Source: Sedimenticola hydrogenitrophicus | GTDB lineage: Bacteria > Pseudomonadota > Gammaproteobacteria > Chromatiales > Chromatiaceae | NCBI RefSeq assembly: GCF_025175675.1 | Contig: NZ_JANIOA010000024.1 | Coordinates: 1 to 64,000, forward strand | DNA length: 64,000 nt | Reading direction: 5' to 3' | Shown here: positions 16,201-24,210 of the stretch, piece after piece | Layout: each line of letters begins with the position of its first letter | Numbering within the stretch: position 1 is the stretch's first letter | Notes under the pieces: generated by a model | What the model was told of the DNA's origin: nothing | What the model saw: only the letters and a program-made list of their open reading frames with translations | The model's database searches: none | Translations under genes and position numbers: made by a program

Positions 16201-19007
16201 ACGACACCCTGGACGGCGGCGTGGGCAATGACACGCTCGACGGCGGCAGCGGCGCCGACCGTATGGCCGGCGGCGCGGGCGATGACTTCTACATCGTCGA
16301 CCATGCAGGCGATACCCTCGTAGAGGCGGCGGGAGAAGGGATAGACCGGGTGGAGAGTTCGGTCACCCACACCCTGGCCGAAAATGTAGAACACCTGGAG
16401 TTGGTGGGTGACGGTTGGATCAACGGCTATGGCAACGACGCCGACAACACTTTGATCGGCAACATCGGCGCCAACACCCTGGAAGGCGGTGACGGACAGG
16501 ATCACCTCGACGGCTACGCGGAAAACGACATCCTGCTGGGCGGTGCTGGCGATGACTGGCTCTATGGCGGCGATGACTACATGGGTAACGGGGGTGGCGA
16601 GACCCCGGGTTTGATTCCCGGCCGAGTCATTTTCGTTGAAGAATCAAGTTGGGGCTATGGCGGCCCCCTGCCCAATGACGACCATCTGGACGGCGGCGAC
16701 GGCAATGACTGGCTGGATGGCGGTTCCGGTAATGACGTCCTGCTGGGTGGGGCCGGCGACGACCATCTCTATGGTGGTGATGATGGCGACTATGCCAATT
16801 ACCTGACCAACCATAACTATCTCGATGGCGGTGCCGGCAGTGACACGCTCGTGGCTGGCAACGGTAACGACATCCTGGATGGCGGAACCGGGATCGACAG
16901 CATGAGCGGCGGTTCCGGTAACGACATCTATTACGTCGACGGCTATGCCGAAACCATCACCGAGCCGGGTGATCCTGATGACGGTAGTGATGACGGAAGC
17001 GGCGGCGTGCCGGGCAGCGACCAACCACCCCTTGATTGCAGTGATGGCGATGGCGCGCACGGCAAACCCGGGAAGGGCAGAAAGGGCAACGAGGGCGTCG
17101 GCAACGGCGAGGATCCACCACCCCCGGGGCACGACTACAACTGGAACGACGGTCCCGGCACCTCACCCGGCAACCCCGGCCGCAAGGGCGGCGCGAAGGG
17201 TAAGGGAAATAGCGGCGCCGGGGGTGGCGTTCACGATGGGGAGCAGACCCACCCTGGTGCTGGCGGACACGGCCAGGGAAATAATGGGGATACGAATTGT
17301 AGCGATCACGGCGGGCACGGCGATGGCACGCCCGATGGCGGTGACGGCATGGTAACGCGCACGGTGTGGTACACCGACGAGGTGACTGAACAAGCCGGCG
17401 GTGGCTATGACGTGGTGCATTCTTCCGCTACCTACACCTTGACCCCGTTCGTGGAGGAGCTGCACCTGACCGGCGACGAGGCTCTCGATGGCACCGGCAA
17501 CGATCTGGACAACCTTCTTTACGGTAACAGCGCGGCCAACCGGCTTGATGGTGGCGCCGGCGCCGACGCCCTGTGGGGCGGCCTGGGCGACGACACCTAT
17601 GGGGTCGACAGTGAATTCGACCGGATCTATGAATATGCCGACCAGGGCCGGGATACGGTGAAAAGTTCGGTGAGCTACACCCTGGGCGAGCACCTGGAAG
17701 CCTTGGAACTGCTGGGCGAGGCGGACCTCTCCGGCCAGGGCAATGCCGGGGACAACACACTGAGCGGAAACGCCGGCAACAATCTGCTGGATGGCGGCGC
17801 CGGCAACGACAGCTACCGGATCGGCTACTACGGCGGAGTGGACCAGCTGCGGGACGCCGAAGGCAATGACACCATTGCGTTCTCGGCATGGGTCACCCCG
17901 GACCACGTGGTGGCGCGCACGACCACGCTCGACGGAACCACTACCGCCCATGTCCGCCTGCTCGATGCCAATGGCAATGAGCTGGCCGATCAGGGGGCGG
18001 ACATCGTCTTGGGAGCGACCGACACCCTGTCGCCCATAGAACGGTTCCGTTTTGCCGACGGCAGCGAGCTGACGCTCGACGATCTGCTGGTACGCACCGA
18101 GACGCACTTCGGCAGCCAGCGCCGCGATACCCTGATCACCGGCCGCAATGACGACACCATCCACGCCGGGTCGGGTGGAGATAACGTCCATGCCGGTGGC
18201 GCCAACGATGTGCTGTACGGTGAAGCGGGCGAAGACACTCTGTTCGGCGAGGCGGGCAACGACCACCTGTTGGGCGGCGATGATGATGATGCCCTCTACG
18301 GCTGGGCCGGCAACGACCTGCTGCAGGGTGGCACCGGGGATGACCTGCTGAGCGGCTGCCTGGGCGCGGATCTCTATGTCGGCGGGGCCGGCGACGATGA
18401 GCTCTTGCTGGAATCCGGGGACGACGTCGTGCTCTACAACGACGGCGACGGCCGCGACACGATCCGGTTTGGCGAGTATGCCTCGGCGGTGACGATCTCG
18501 CTAGGCGGCATCCCGCTGGAGGATATCCTGCTCGGGCGCGACGGCGACGACCTGGTGATCGGGCTCGGCGGGGAAGCGGATGCCGAGTGTGGCGGACAAC
18601 GGTCGCGTGGCCGGCATGGGCAAGGGCGTGATGGAGACAGCATCACCCTGGCAAACTGGTTCGGGCAGGCTGAAACCGAAACAACACCGAACATCACACT
18701 TCAACTCATCGGGGAGACGGACACGGCTCCCAATGCGGACGATCCCGCCCACCTCATCGCGCGGTTCGACTTCAACGCCGTGGCGGCGGCATTTGCCGCC
18801 GGAGGCAACCAGACCGACGCCTGGGGCATCGTCGACGCCGCCCTGGATGCCCACCTGGGTGACAGCGACAGCGAAGCGCTCGGCGGCGCCCTCGCCTATC
18901 GCTATGCCGTGGACGGCTCGCTCGATCAGTTGAGTCGGGAGACGATCACTGCGGCGCTGGCCAGCCGCCCGTTGGGCAGGGAGCCGCAATCCATTGCCGG
19001 TGCCTGA
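10287..19007 (+). CDS. Giant lipase-RTX protein (toxin C), type I secreted
   Basis: A 2906-residue extracellular protein. Residues 1-300: lipase class 3-like domain with nucleophile elbow G111-H-S113-L-G115 and a candidate catalytic histidine at H211 (FLDGHF). About 410-520: a Calx-beta-like segment beginning LSPLQLSEGG. From about 545: a module shared with toxin A, then ten exact 44-residue RTX super-repeats (809-1248), further GGxGxDxLxGG nonapeptides, and about eight copies of the YTL..xxE.L.LTG..xxxGTGN.LDN module. A Gly-rich insert with two cysteines occupies about 2229-2354. The C-terminus has LANWFGQ and a final AYRYAVDGSLDQLS-type segment, consistent with a type I secretion signal. 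HlyD- and HlyB-type genes follow at once. No signal peptide. Likely a calcium-folded secreted phospholipase/lipase, adhesive or antibacterial; the target is unknown. Confidence 0.9.
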   Translation: MNMDEHSTTLYWAAGASYDPSGSSLPDGYTLDPDFGQGGVFEDNETDFRVIALKNDQGDYILAFAGTEGLADAFADIQLGWNQWDKNSGIIIDYIADVRQDESDATFHFTGHSLGGALAQYAAYEYLAPYVGSLTKPEISLITFNGLGAVVGLTLYGGSYSPAVFAGIDNVRHYFVEGDFVSQLGGGHLGGNTYRIDNLLSDAPLNFLDGHFMSTIKAMTPEGFGTAEPAGIDYVNFTVLQPLAAGIAGLLNDKDVTELEAGARVVAGVMGAISQYLMLSITPGSGIPPGELDQLVNVLFTNLAEAENESLKGKALQAIADMPWERLTWNKSLEAGAISVIALLTGVMSDLYETTADLAKLLPEPEWLEQISQATELLNDFISANASSNTDTLRAWFGNLAEPVLAALGLNAAQPEISLSPLQLSEGGDGTLTLTLEETTDSTGQAYVVTVYDPDLITLSGDGVYLRDAAAGEYLVIVKPDTNQTTIQVHAETDLNNYDDDVLLQITGTPFSDLDDSLMDQPLGYGTIEVLDTDPPAEQTLTLLGDRRWKDFDPDEPGIQSHDDALGNKVLDEGDIEAPDQEDTLYDSSGNDLIQSGGGDDFINAWRGGDDHIQAGSGQDKVYAGDGHDRIEGGADTDILAGNAGNDRIYADEEIEPGAFLASDTGQTTLTRDWLSGGAGDDLLVGSHGDDGLAGGTGNDLILGGAGDDNILGDSDYTAQAFDWSYTDTDDGRVFSPVSGVTNPPDGGADVIHAGSGDDHVWAGVGDDVVFGGAGDDKIQGQSGDDALLGEAGNDELSGDAGYIDASEHGDDYLDGGDGDDILVGHGGNDVLLGGNDNDQLQGDDSELEAQYHGNDILDGGDGDDELQGAGGADILSGGAGADRLFGDDANIDSAYHGDDSLDGGDGDDILVGHGGDDQLYGGDGNDELDGDSIDTDATVHGMDTLYGGAGDDLMWGGGNNDWLNGGDGNDEIAGDSNSLDGQYHGDDTLDGGLGNDRLFGEGGSDSLLGGAGDDELYGDSADLDIQYHGDDYLDGGAGDDLLVGSGGHDTLSGGEDNDQLWGDAADLDGADHGNDWLDGGAGDDLLGGMGGNDVLLGGSGHDTLYGDDSQTDPAYHGDDSLDGGEGNDTLIGGGGRDTLLGGAGNDTLQGDSASLEGAWHADDILDGGAGDDRLFGQGGDDTLYGGAGDDLLVGDDGALAAQYHGDDTLDGGAGNDTLAGQGGDDTLYGGAGVDSLSGGDGDDWLDGGAENDILYGGDGHDSLLGGDGVDRLYGNAGNDILWGGDGDDLLHGGEGMDTLYGGAGTDLLIGGGGHDTLYGGDGNDRFVYSLGDGPINIYDIGANVLVLGGGIRRDMITLRLGSLLLDLGNGDEIHFQGFDPEDPYGTQPIDHIEFADGSVMSYDELLALGFDLEGGDGDDLIEGTPLEDRLSGNAGNDTLIGKASNDVLNGGSGADRMQGDAGDDEYRVDDTGDQVIELAGEGHDVVVSHIDYTLTDHVEELRLAGSALNGTGNDLDNTLTGNAGNNRLDGGAGNDTLHGLDGDDTLLGGNGEDRLYGGDGSDVLDGGEGADWMVGGNGADTYRVDHAQDTIHELGPQGSWTRGDEAVDTVIASVDYALPEYRVTVDAWSGEILYEEGMVENLTLTGDAVTGTGNALDNEITGTARDNVLDGGTGNDLIHGLDGDDWLAGGAGADTLIGGRGDDTYIVSDPQDTLIEQAGEGTDTVISSVDHILGEHIEHLTLTGNAANGTGNALDNEIIGNDRNNRLDGGAGADTMAGGAGNDTYLVDDAGDSVTENSNAGIDAVRSAITYTLGANLENLTLTGDAAIDGSGNALNNLITGNDQANQLSGADGHDRLYGKGGDDRLDGGAGYDILDGGTGADLMAGGADGDTYYVDNAGDVTLENPGEGYDQVYATVTHALGDHLEALYLQGDQDIDGTGNDSDNWIMGNAGNNRIEGRGGDDAIYAGAGDDTLDGGVGNDTLDGGSGADRMAGGAGDDFYIVDHAGDTLVEAAGEGIDRVESSVTHTLAENVEHLELVGDGWINGYGNDADNTLIGNIGANTLEGGDGQDHLDGYAENDILLGGAGDDWLYGGDDYMGNGGGETPGLIPGRVIFVEESSWGYGGPLPNDDHLDGGDGNDWLDGGSGNDVLLGGAGDDHLYGGDDGDYANYLTNHNYLDGGAGSDTLVAGNGNDILDGGTGIDSMSGGSGNDIYYVDGYAETITEPGDPDDGSDDGSGGVPGSDQPPLDCSDGDGAHGKPGKGRKGNEGVGNGEDPPPPGHDYNWNDGPGTSPGNPGRKGGAKGKGNSGAGGGVHDGEQTHPGAGGHGQGNNGDTNCSDHGGHGDGTPDGGDGMVTRTVWYTDEVTEQAGGGYDVVHSSATYTLTPFVEELHLTGDEALDGTGNDLDNLLYGNSAANRLDGGAGADALWGGLGDDTYGVDSEFDRIYEYADQGRDTVKSSVSYTLGEHLEALELLGEADLSGQGNAGDNTLSGNAGNNLLDGGAGNDSYRIGYYGGVDQLRDAEGNDTIAFSAWVTPDHVVARTTTLDGTTTAHVRLLDANGNELADQGADIVLGATDTLSPIERFRFADGSELTLDDLLVRTETHFGSQRRDTLITGRNDDTIHAGSGGDNVHAGGANDVLYGEAGEDTLFGEAGNDHLLGGDDDDALYGWAGNDLLQGGTGDDLLSGCLGADLYVGGAGDDELLLESGDDVVLYNDGDGRDTIRFGEYASAVTISLGGIPLEDILLGRDGDDLVIGLGGEADAECGGQRSRGRHGQGRDGDSITLANWFGQAETETTPNITLQLIGETDTAPNADDPAHLIARFDFNAVAAAFAAGGNQTDAWGIVDAALDAHLGDSDSEALGGALAYRYAVDGSLDQLSRETITAALASRPLGREPQSIAGA
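11916..12605 (+). repeat. Long direct repeat, copy 2 (RTX module)
   Basis: Partner of 7236-7925 at an offset of exactly 4680 bases with no indel. It encodes the LGDRRWKDFDPDEPGIQ to DHVWAGVGDDVVFGG module inside the intact toxin. Homologous recombination between the copies would delete partner B, toxin remnant B and partner C. Confidence 0.9.
12711..14030 (+). repeat. Ten tandem 132-bp (44-residue) RTX super-repeats
   Basis: The HG.D or HADD codons recur at 12711, 12843, 12975, 13107, 13239, 13371, 13503, 13635, 13767 and 13899: ten units in perfect 132-base phase. Each unit encodes roughly YHGDDxLDGGxGDDxLxG, then GGxDxLxGGxGxDxLxGD, then a variable D-x-L/I spacer. DNA differs between units, but length never does. 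Confidence 0.92.
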
Positions 19008-19011
19008 CCTG

Positions 19012-20478
19012 ATGCAACCGGAGCCGATGCAACCGAAGGCAACCGAAACCACGGGCGGCGCTGTGCCGCCCGTGCCCCGACGACCCCTTCCTGGCAGACT
19101 GCGCAGGGCACTTCGGTTGCCCGTTCACGATGCGCCGTCGGAGGCGCATTTTGATCCGCAACTGCTCGATATTGTCCAGGAACCACCCCCGCCGTTGGCG
19201 GGCCGGGTGTTGCGGACCGTGGCCGTGCTGTTCGTGGTGATCCTGGCGTGGGCGGCCCTGGGCCGGCTGGATATCGTCGCACGGGCCGAGGGCAAACTGG
19301 TTCCCCAGACCCGCCTCAAGGTGGTGCAGCCGTTCGAGGGCGGGCGGGTGGCGAAGATCCTGGTCGGCGACGGCGATCTGGTCCGCGCGGGGGCACCGCT
19401 GCTGCTGATGGACCGCCAGCTGTCACAGGCGGACCGGCGAAAACTGCAGACCGAATTCAACTCGGTCGGGCTTCAATTGCGCCGGATCGAGGCCGAACTT
19501 GCGGGAACTCCGTTCGAACGGGTCGAAGGCGATGTCACGGCAGATTATACCCAGGTGGCCGAACAGTACCGTGCCCACCGCAACGCCTACCGCAATGCGC
19601 TGGCAGAGCAGCGTGCTGCGTTGGAGCGGGCGCAGCAAGATCGCAAGGCAGCCGGAGAGATCACGGAGAAACTCAAAGAGACCCTCCGCATCTACCGTGA
19701 AAACGAACAGGTGTTCGCGACACTCGGGGAGAAGGGCTACAGCTCCAGGCTGCAGATGCTGGAACACCAGAGGGAGCGGATCGAGGTCGAACAGGATCTG
19801 CGTGCCCAGCGATATACCATCGAGTCGCTCGACGCCACGGTCCGGGCCACCCGGGAACGGCTGCGCTCCATCGACTCCGCCTATCGGCAACAGCTGCTGG
19901 ACGAGCGCCACACCCTATCCCGCGAGCTGGCGCAACTGGAGGAGGAGTTGCGCAAGCAGGATTACCGCAACGGCCTGCTGGAACTCAAGGCGCCGCAGGA
20001 CGGCGTGGTGATGGACCTCGCCACCCATACCGAGGGGACGGTGGTGCCGGCCGGTACCGTGCTGTTGCGGCTGGTCCCGGTCGATGAACCGCTCAAGGCG
20101 GAGGTCTATATGGGCAACAGTGATGTCGGATTCGTCCATTCCGGCCAGACCGCCCGCATCAAGCTGGCCAGTTACGAGTTTCAGAAGTACGGCACCATCA
20201 ATGCCGAAGTCGAGCGCGTGAGTGCCGACGCGATTGACAATGCCGCCACCGGTTCCGGCTCCGATTCTGGCGACGCCCAAACGCCACCAGGTTCGAGCCT
20301 GACCTATCGGACAGTGCTGGCGTTGGAGACGCAGCACCTCGCGCGCAACGGCAAACAGTTCGAACTGCGGCCGGGCATGCACGTGACGGCGGAGATCAAA
20401 CTGGGGGAACGTAGCGTGCTTGAATATCTCTTCTCGCCGATCCAGGCCACGGTTTCAGAAGCAGGGACGGAGCGGTGA
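19012..20478 (+). CDS. HlyD-family type I secretion periplasmic adaptor
   Basis: A 488-residue membrane-fusion protein. A short cytosolic N-terminus is followed by one membrane segment (VLRTVAVLFVVILAWAALG, about residues 66-84), a lipoyl-type half-motif (ARAEGKLVPQTRLKVVQPFE), a long coiled coil (about 140-330, AALERAQQDRKAAGEITEKL) and the second lipoyl/beta-barrel part (LKAPQDGVVMDLATHTEGTV). The C-terminal ELRPGMHVTAEIKLGERSV-type ending is standard. ATG 19012 lies 4 bases after the toxin stop; an upstream TTG inside the toxin gene is less likely. It bridges the inner-membrane ABC transporter to an outer-membrane TolC-like channel not encoded here. Confidence 0.92.
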   Translation: MQPEPMQPKATETTGGAVPPVPRRPLPGRLRRALRLPVHDAPSEAHFDPQLLDIVQEPPPPLAGRVLRTVAVLFVVILAWAALGRLDIVARAEGKLVPQTRLKVVQPFEGGRVAKILVGDGDLVRAGAPLLLMDRQLSQADRRKLQTEFNSVGLQLRRIEAELAGTPFERVEGDVTADYTQVAEQYRAHRNAYRNALAEQRAALERAQQDRKAAGEITEKLKETLRIYRENEQVFATLGEKGYSSRLQMLEHQRERIEVEQDLRAQRYTIESLDATVRATRERLRSIDSAYRQQLLDERHTLSRELAQLEEELRKQDYRNGLLELKAPQDGVVMDLATHTEGTVVPAGTVLLRLVPVDEPLKAEVYMGNSDVGFVHSGQTARIKLASYEFQKYGTINAEVERVSADAIDNAATGSGSDSGDAQTPPGSSLTYRTVLALETQHLARNGKQFELRPGMHVTAEIKLGERSVLEYLFSPIQATVSEAGTER

Positions 20479-22769
20479 AAATATCGGGAGCGGCTCAAGA
20501 GAGGAAGGTATCCGATGGGCGCGACCGGACGGGGAAACCCGCACCCGGGCAGGTTGCGCCACGTTCGCTGCTGACGCGCGACCATTTCCTCTGGCTGCTC
20601 GGCAGTCTGTGCCGCATCCACCGCAAACCGTTCGAACCGCGACTTGTGCTTGATCAGTTTCCGCCCCCGTTCACCTTCGCGGCCCTGCAACAGGCGCTTG
20701 GAACCCTCGGCCTGGATGGCGAACTGCGGGAGGTCTCAGCGGCCAATCTGCAACCGCGACAACTGCCCGCCGTGGCGCTGCTGAAGAGCGATCCGCAGTC
20801 GGGCGAGGCGACAGACGGGGAGAGCGATGCGGCGCCGCTGGATCCCACACTGGCCCCCGTACTGATCGTCCGCTGCGAGGACGACGGGCTAGTCTATTTC
20901 GGCGCGGGCAGTGACTCACCCGATAGCGTGGAGCTCAAGGCCGTCGCTGGCCGATTCCAGGCCAGCATCCTGAGCGTGCAGCCGTCCGCCGAGTCGGCGC
21001 CGGCTGACGAAATCGACCACCAACCACCGCGCTTCGGCTTCAAGTGGTTCGTCCCCGAACTGCTGCGGCACAAGCGGATCTGGCGCGACGTGCTGATCGC
21101 CTCGCTGTTCATCCAGCTCATGGCGCTGGCCACGCCGCTGTTCACTCAGGTGGTGATTGACAAAGTGATCGTGCACCACACCAAGAACACCCTGGTGGTG
21201 GTGGGCGTCGGGCTGTTGATGTTCATGCTGTTCACCGCCGCCATGACCTGGACCCGCCAGTACCTGGTCATCCACACCGGCAACCGGGTCGATGCGGTGA
21301 TCGGCAGCCGGGTATTCTCCCATCTGTTCCGGCTTCCGGTACCCTACTTTGAACACCGCCCCACCGGGACCCTGATCGCCCGCGTTCAGGGCGTCGAGAC
21401 CATCCGCGAATTCGTCACCGGCGCGGCCGTCACTCTGCTCCTCGACCTGCCGTTCCTGTTCATTTTTCTGGCGGTGATGTTTTACTACTCCTGGGTGCTG
21501 ACCCTGATCGTCCTGGCCGTACTCGCCGCCATTGCAGCCGTCAGCCTGCTGGTGACACCGCAACTGCGCGAACGGCTCAACGCGCAGTTCCAGCTGGGCG
21601 CCCGCAACCAGGCGTTTCTGACCGAATATGTCAGTGGCATGGAGACTGTCAAATCGTTGCAGATGGAGCCGCAACTCGGCCGTCGCTATGACGGCTACCT
21701 GGCCGGCTTCCTCGCCGCGGGATTCCGCACCCGAAACCTCTACAATGCCTACAACGTGACCGCCACCACCCTCGAGCAGTTCCAGACCCTCGCCATTCTC
21801 TGTGCCGGTGCCTGGCTGGTGATGCAGAGCAATACCTTCACCGTGGGCATGCTGGTGGCGTTTCAGATGTTCGCCGGGCGCCTTTCGCAACCGGTGATGC
21901 GCATTGTCGGGCTGTGGCAGGAGTTCCAACAGGCCGCGATCGCCGTGCGCCGCCTCGGTGATGTGATGGACGCGCCCGCGGAACCCTATGCGGTAGCACC
22001 TACCCGCCCCCCGGCCGACCAGGGCAGCCTGCGGATCGACGGGCTGGGCTTCCGCTACAGCGAAGAGCACCCCTGGCTCTACCGGGAGTTCAACATGCAG
22101 GTAGCCCCAGGCAGCTGCGTGGCGATCATGGGGCCTTCCGGATCCGGCAAAAGCACGCTGGCCAAGCTGCTGCAGGGTTTCTACCGGCCGGAGGCGGGTC
22201 GCATCCTGCTCGACGGACGGAATATACGCCACCTCGCCGCCAACGAACTGCGGCGGCATTTCGGCATCGTGCCCCAGGAGATCGTACTCTTCTCCGGCAC
22301 CCTCTATGACAACCTGCTGATGGCCAATCCCCACGCGACCTTCGAGCAGGTGGTGCATGCCTGTCGCATGGCGGAGATTCATGAAGTGATCGATACCCTG
22401 CCGAGGGGTTATCAGACCGAGATCGGCGAGCACGGCAGCGGGCTTTCCGGCGGCCAGAAACAGCGTGTCGCTATCGCCCGCGCCCTGCTAAAGCGCCCGA
22501 AGATCCTGGTATTTGACGAATCAGTGAGCAACCTGGACAGCGCCACGGCAGAGCAGTTTGCCAAAACCATCAATCGACTGAAGGGAAAAGTGACCATCCT
22601 GTTCATCACCCACCAGTTGCCCCAGGCGCTTTCGGTGGATACCGTGATCAACCTGGGTGATGACCGCGGTGACCGATTTCCCACGGGCATGCGCGGTTCG
22701 ATGGATGGCGGCCAGAGAGTGGAAGGCACGGGTATGGAAACCATGCTTGAGACAGGCAACAGTCACTGA
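20475..22769 (+). CDS. HlyB-type ABC transporter for RTX export
   Basis: A 764-residue type I secretion ATPase/permease. The N-terminal 140 residues resemble the C39-like domain (SLCRIHRKPFEP, LGTLGLDGELREVSAANL) but lack the DCGxA peptidase motif, as in HlyB, so no leader cleavage is expected. The membrane domain spans about 205-480. In the nucleotide-binding domain, Walker A GPSGSGKST is at 553-561, followed by signature LSGGQKQR and Walker B ILVFDESVSNLD. It starts with GTG overlapping the HlyD stop as GTGA. It should energise export of the 2906-residue lipase-RTX protein. A roughly 35-residue tail follows the usual end. Confidence 0.93.
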   Translation: MKISGAAQERKVSDGRDRTGKPAPGQVAPRSLLTRDHFLWLLGSLCRIHRKPFEPRLVLDQFPPPFTFAALQQALGTLGLDGELREVSAANLQPRQLPAVALLKSDPQSGEATDGESDAAPLDPTLAPVLIVRCEDDGLVYFGAGSDSPDSVELKAVAGRFQASILSVQPSAESAPADEIDHQPPRFGFKWFVPELLRHKRIWRDVLIASLFIQLMALATPLFTQVVIDKVIVHHTKNTLVVVGVGLLMFMLFTAAMTWTRQYLVIHTGNRVDAVIGSRVFSHLFRLPVPYFEHRPTGTLIARVQGVETIREFVTGAAVTLLLDLPFLFIFLAVMFYYSWVLTLIVLAVLAAIAAVSLLVTPQLRERLNAQFQLGARNQAFLTEYVSGMETVKSLQMEPQLGRRYDGYLAGFLAAGFRTRNLYNAYNVTATTLEQFQTLAILCAGAWLVMQSNTFTVGMLVAFQMFAGRLSQPVMRIVGLWQEFQQAAIAVRRLGDVMDAPAEPYAVAPTRPPADQGSLRIDGLGFRYSEEHPWLYREFNMQVAPGSCVAIMGPSGSGKSTLAKLLQGFYRPEAGRILLDGRNIRHLAANELRRHFGIVPQEIVLFSGTLYDNLLMANPHATFEQVVHACRMAEIHEVIDTLPRGYQTEIGEHGSGLSGGQKQRVAIARALLKRPKILVFDESVSNLDSATAEQFAKTINRLKGKVTILFITHQLPQALSVDTVINLGDDRGDRFPTGMRGSMDGGQRVEGTGMETMLETGNSH

Positions 22770-23959
22770 TGGGGAAGGTGCTTTGCGCCTGGGAGCTGGG
22801 CAGTGCCTTCGGGCATCTGGGTCGATTCCGAAGAATTGCCGATCAGCTCGCGGCACACGGCCACGAGGTGGACTTCGCGCTGCGGGAACTCGGATCCGCC
22901 GAGCTGATGCTGGGGCGAACCCGGTTTCGCTGGTTTCAGGCGCCGATGTTGACGCCGGCATTTCGACCCAGGACCAGGCCCTGTACCTATACGGAAATCC
23001 TGCTGCAACATGGATATGCAGATCCACTGCGTATGACCGGACAAGTCAATGGCTGGCTGGCACTGATGGAGGCGGTCCGACCGGATCTGGTGATGTTGGA
23101 CTATGCACCGACGGCCCATATTGCAGCGATCATTGCCGGCATACCGACCGCCACCGTTTCAGGTTCCGGTGGATTCGTATGCCTGCCTCGCGTCTCCCCT
23201 GTACCCGCCTACTATCCACAGGCCCCCAATGCCGAAAAAAGAGCAATACAGGCGGAGTATCGGGTATTGAAGTCAGTCAATTCCGTCCTGAAAGATTACG
23301 GCAGTGCGCCTCTTGAGGCCTGCTGGCAATTGACATCATCAAATCGCGACTTTCTCTGCACCCTCCCAGAGGCGGATGTCTATGCCGATCTACGAACGGA
23401 AAAAATCTATTATCCCTTTGCCTGTCACTCGTCCGAATTTCTGGTGCCGTCCTGGCATCCGGCTGCGCGGAGAAAGATCTTCGCCTACCTGAAATCGTAC
23501 TATCGTGATCTGCCGGAACTTATCCGGCGAATGAGCGGTTGCGCGGATGAAGTAAAGGTTTTCGTTTCAGAAGGTCCTGGAGCGCAGTTCGAAATACCGG
23601 AAAATGTCGAGATCCTGAATCGACCCGCCAATCTTGGGTCGGTAGTGGAGGCGTGCGATGTGGTGGTGTGCCACGCCGGTAATGAGACCGTGATGACCAC
23701 GTTGCTGGGAGGAAAACCGCTGCTACTCATCCCGCTGCAGATGGAGCAGTGGCTGGTCGCGCGACAGGTTGTCCGCTCAGGCGCTGGCCTGATGGTAAAT
23801 TTGGATTCACAGGGGCGTGATGCCGGAGAACTGCTGACCCGTCTATTCGATAGCGCGTCTTTTCGCGACAGGGCCGGCACCGCTGCTTCCTCGGGCGCAT
23901 CGGGACCCGGCATCTCCGAAATTATCGAGGGGTGTGAAACACTCTTATCCGCGTCGTGA
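22769..23959 (+). CDS. UGT/MGT-like glycosyltransferase in the RTX operon
   Basis: A 396-residue GT-B fold glycosyltransferase of the UGT/EryCIII/MurG-like group. The N-terminal acceptor half has FGHLGRFRRIADQLAAHGHEV. The C-terminal donor half has CDVVVCHAGNETVMTTLLGG followed by PLLLIPLQMEQWLVARQV, the usual HxG nucleotide-sugar motif region. Its ATG overlaps the HlyB stop by one base (TGATG), so it belongs to the same transcript. Donor and acceptor are unknown. Glycosylation of the giant RTX protein or of a surface component is possible. Confidence 0.8.
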   Translation: MGKVLCAWELGSAFGHLGRFRRIADQLAAHGHEVDFALRELGSAELMLGRTRFRWFQAPMLTPAFRPRTRPCTYTEILLQHGYADPLRMTGQVNGWLALMEAVRPDLVMLDYAPTAHIAAIIAGIPTATVSGSGGFVCLPRVSPVPAYYPQAPNAEKRAIQAEYRVLKSVNSVLKDYGSAPLEACWQLTSSNRDFLCTLPEADVYADLRTEKIYYPFACHSSEFLVPSWHPAARRKIFAYLKSYYRDLPELIRRMSGCADEVKVFVSEGPGAQFEIPENVEILNRPANLGSVVEACDVVVCHAGNETVMTTLLGGKPLLLIPLQMEQWLVARQVVRSGAGLMVNLDSQGRDAGELLTRLFDSASFRDRAGTAASSGASGPGISEIIEGCETLLSAS

Positions 23960-24008
23960 ATTCTGCAATACAACATGAACTATTCTCCCAAAGAACTCCC
24001 CCTTGTCG

Positions 24009-24210
24009 GAATGGCACTAAGTTAAGGCAGGAACCCATTTTTTCGTCATTCCGGCGCAGGCCGGACAAAAGCGCGGATCGCGTTGAACGACTGAAAGTCG
24101 GCCCGAAGGGTGAGCGAAGCGAATAATCCATGAATTCACCGCGGATGCGGGTTCTGGATCCCGCCATTCGCCGGGATGACGGGGGCTCTGGGCTTAACTT
24201 AGTGCCATTC
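24009..24210. mobile_element. MITE-like element with inverted ends and target duplication
   Basis: The left end GAATGGCACTAAGTTAAGGC is mirrored at the right end by GCTTAACTTAGTGCCATTC. The 202-bp element is bracketed by a 10-bp direct repeat CCCCTTGTCG (23999-24008 and 24211-24220), as expected for a transposition target duplication. It encodes no protein. The ends and duplication length suggest mobilisation by an IS4-type transposase elsewhere (inference). The interior contains CGTCATTCCGGCGCAGGCCG and CGCCGGGATGACG, which form a second, inner inverted pair. Confidence 0.75.

Noticed and set aside
15213-18266. Further minus-strand frames opposite the RTX C-terminal half
   Set aside because: Same cause: codon periodicity of the real plus-strand gene in GC-rich DNA.
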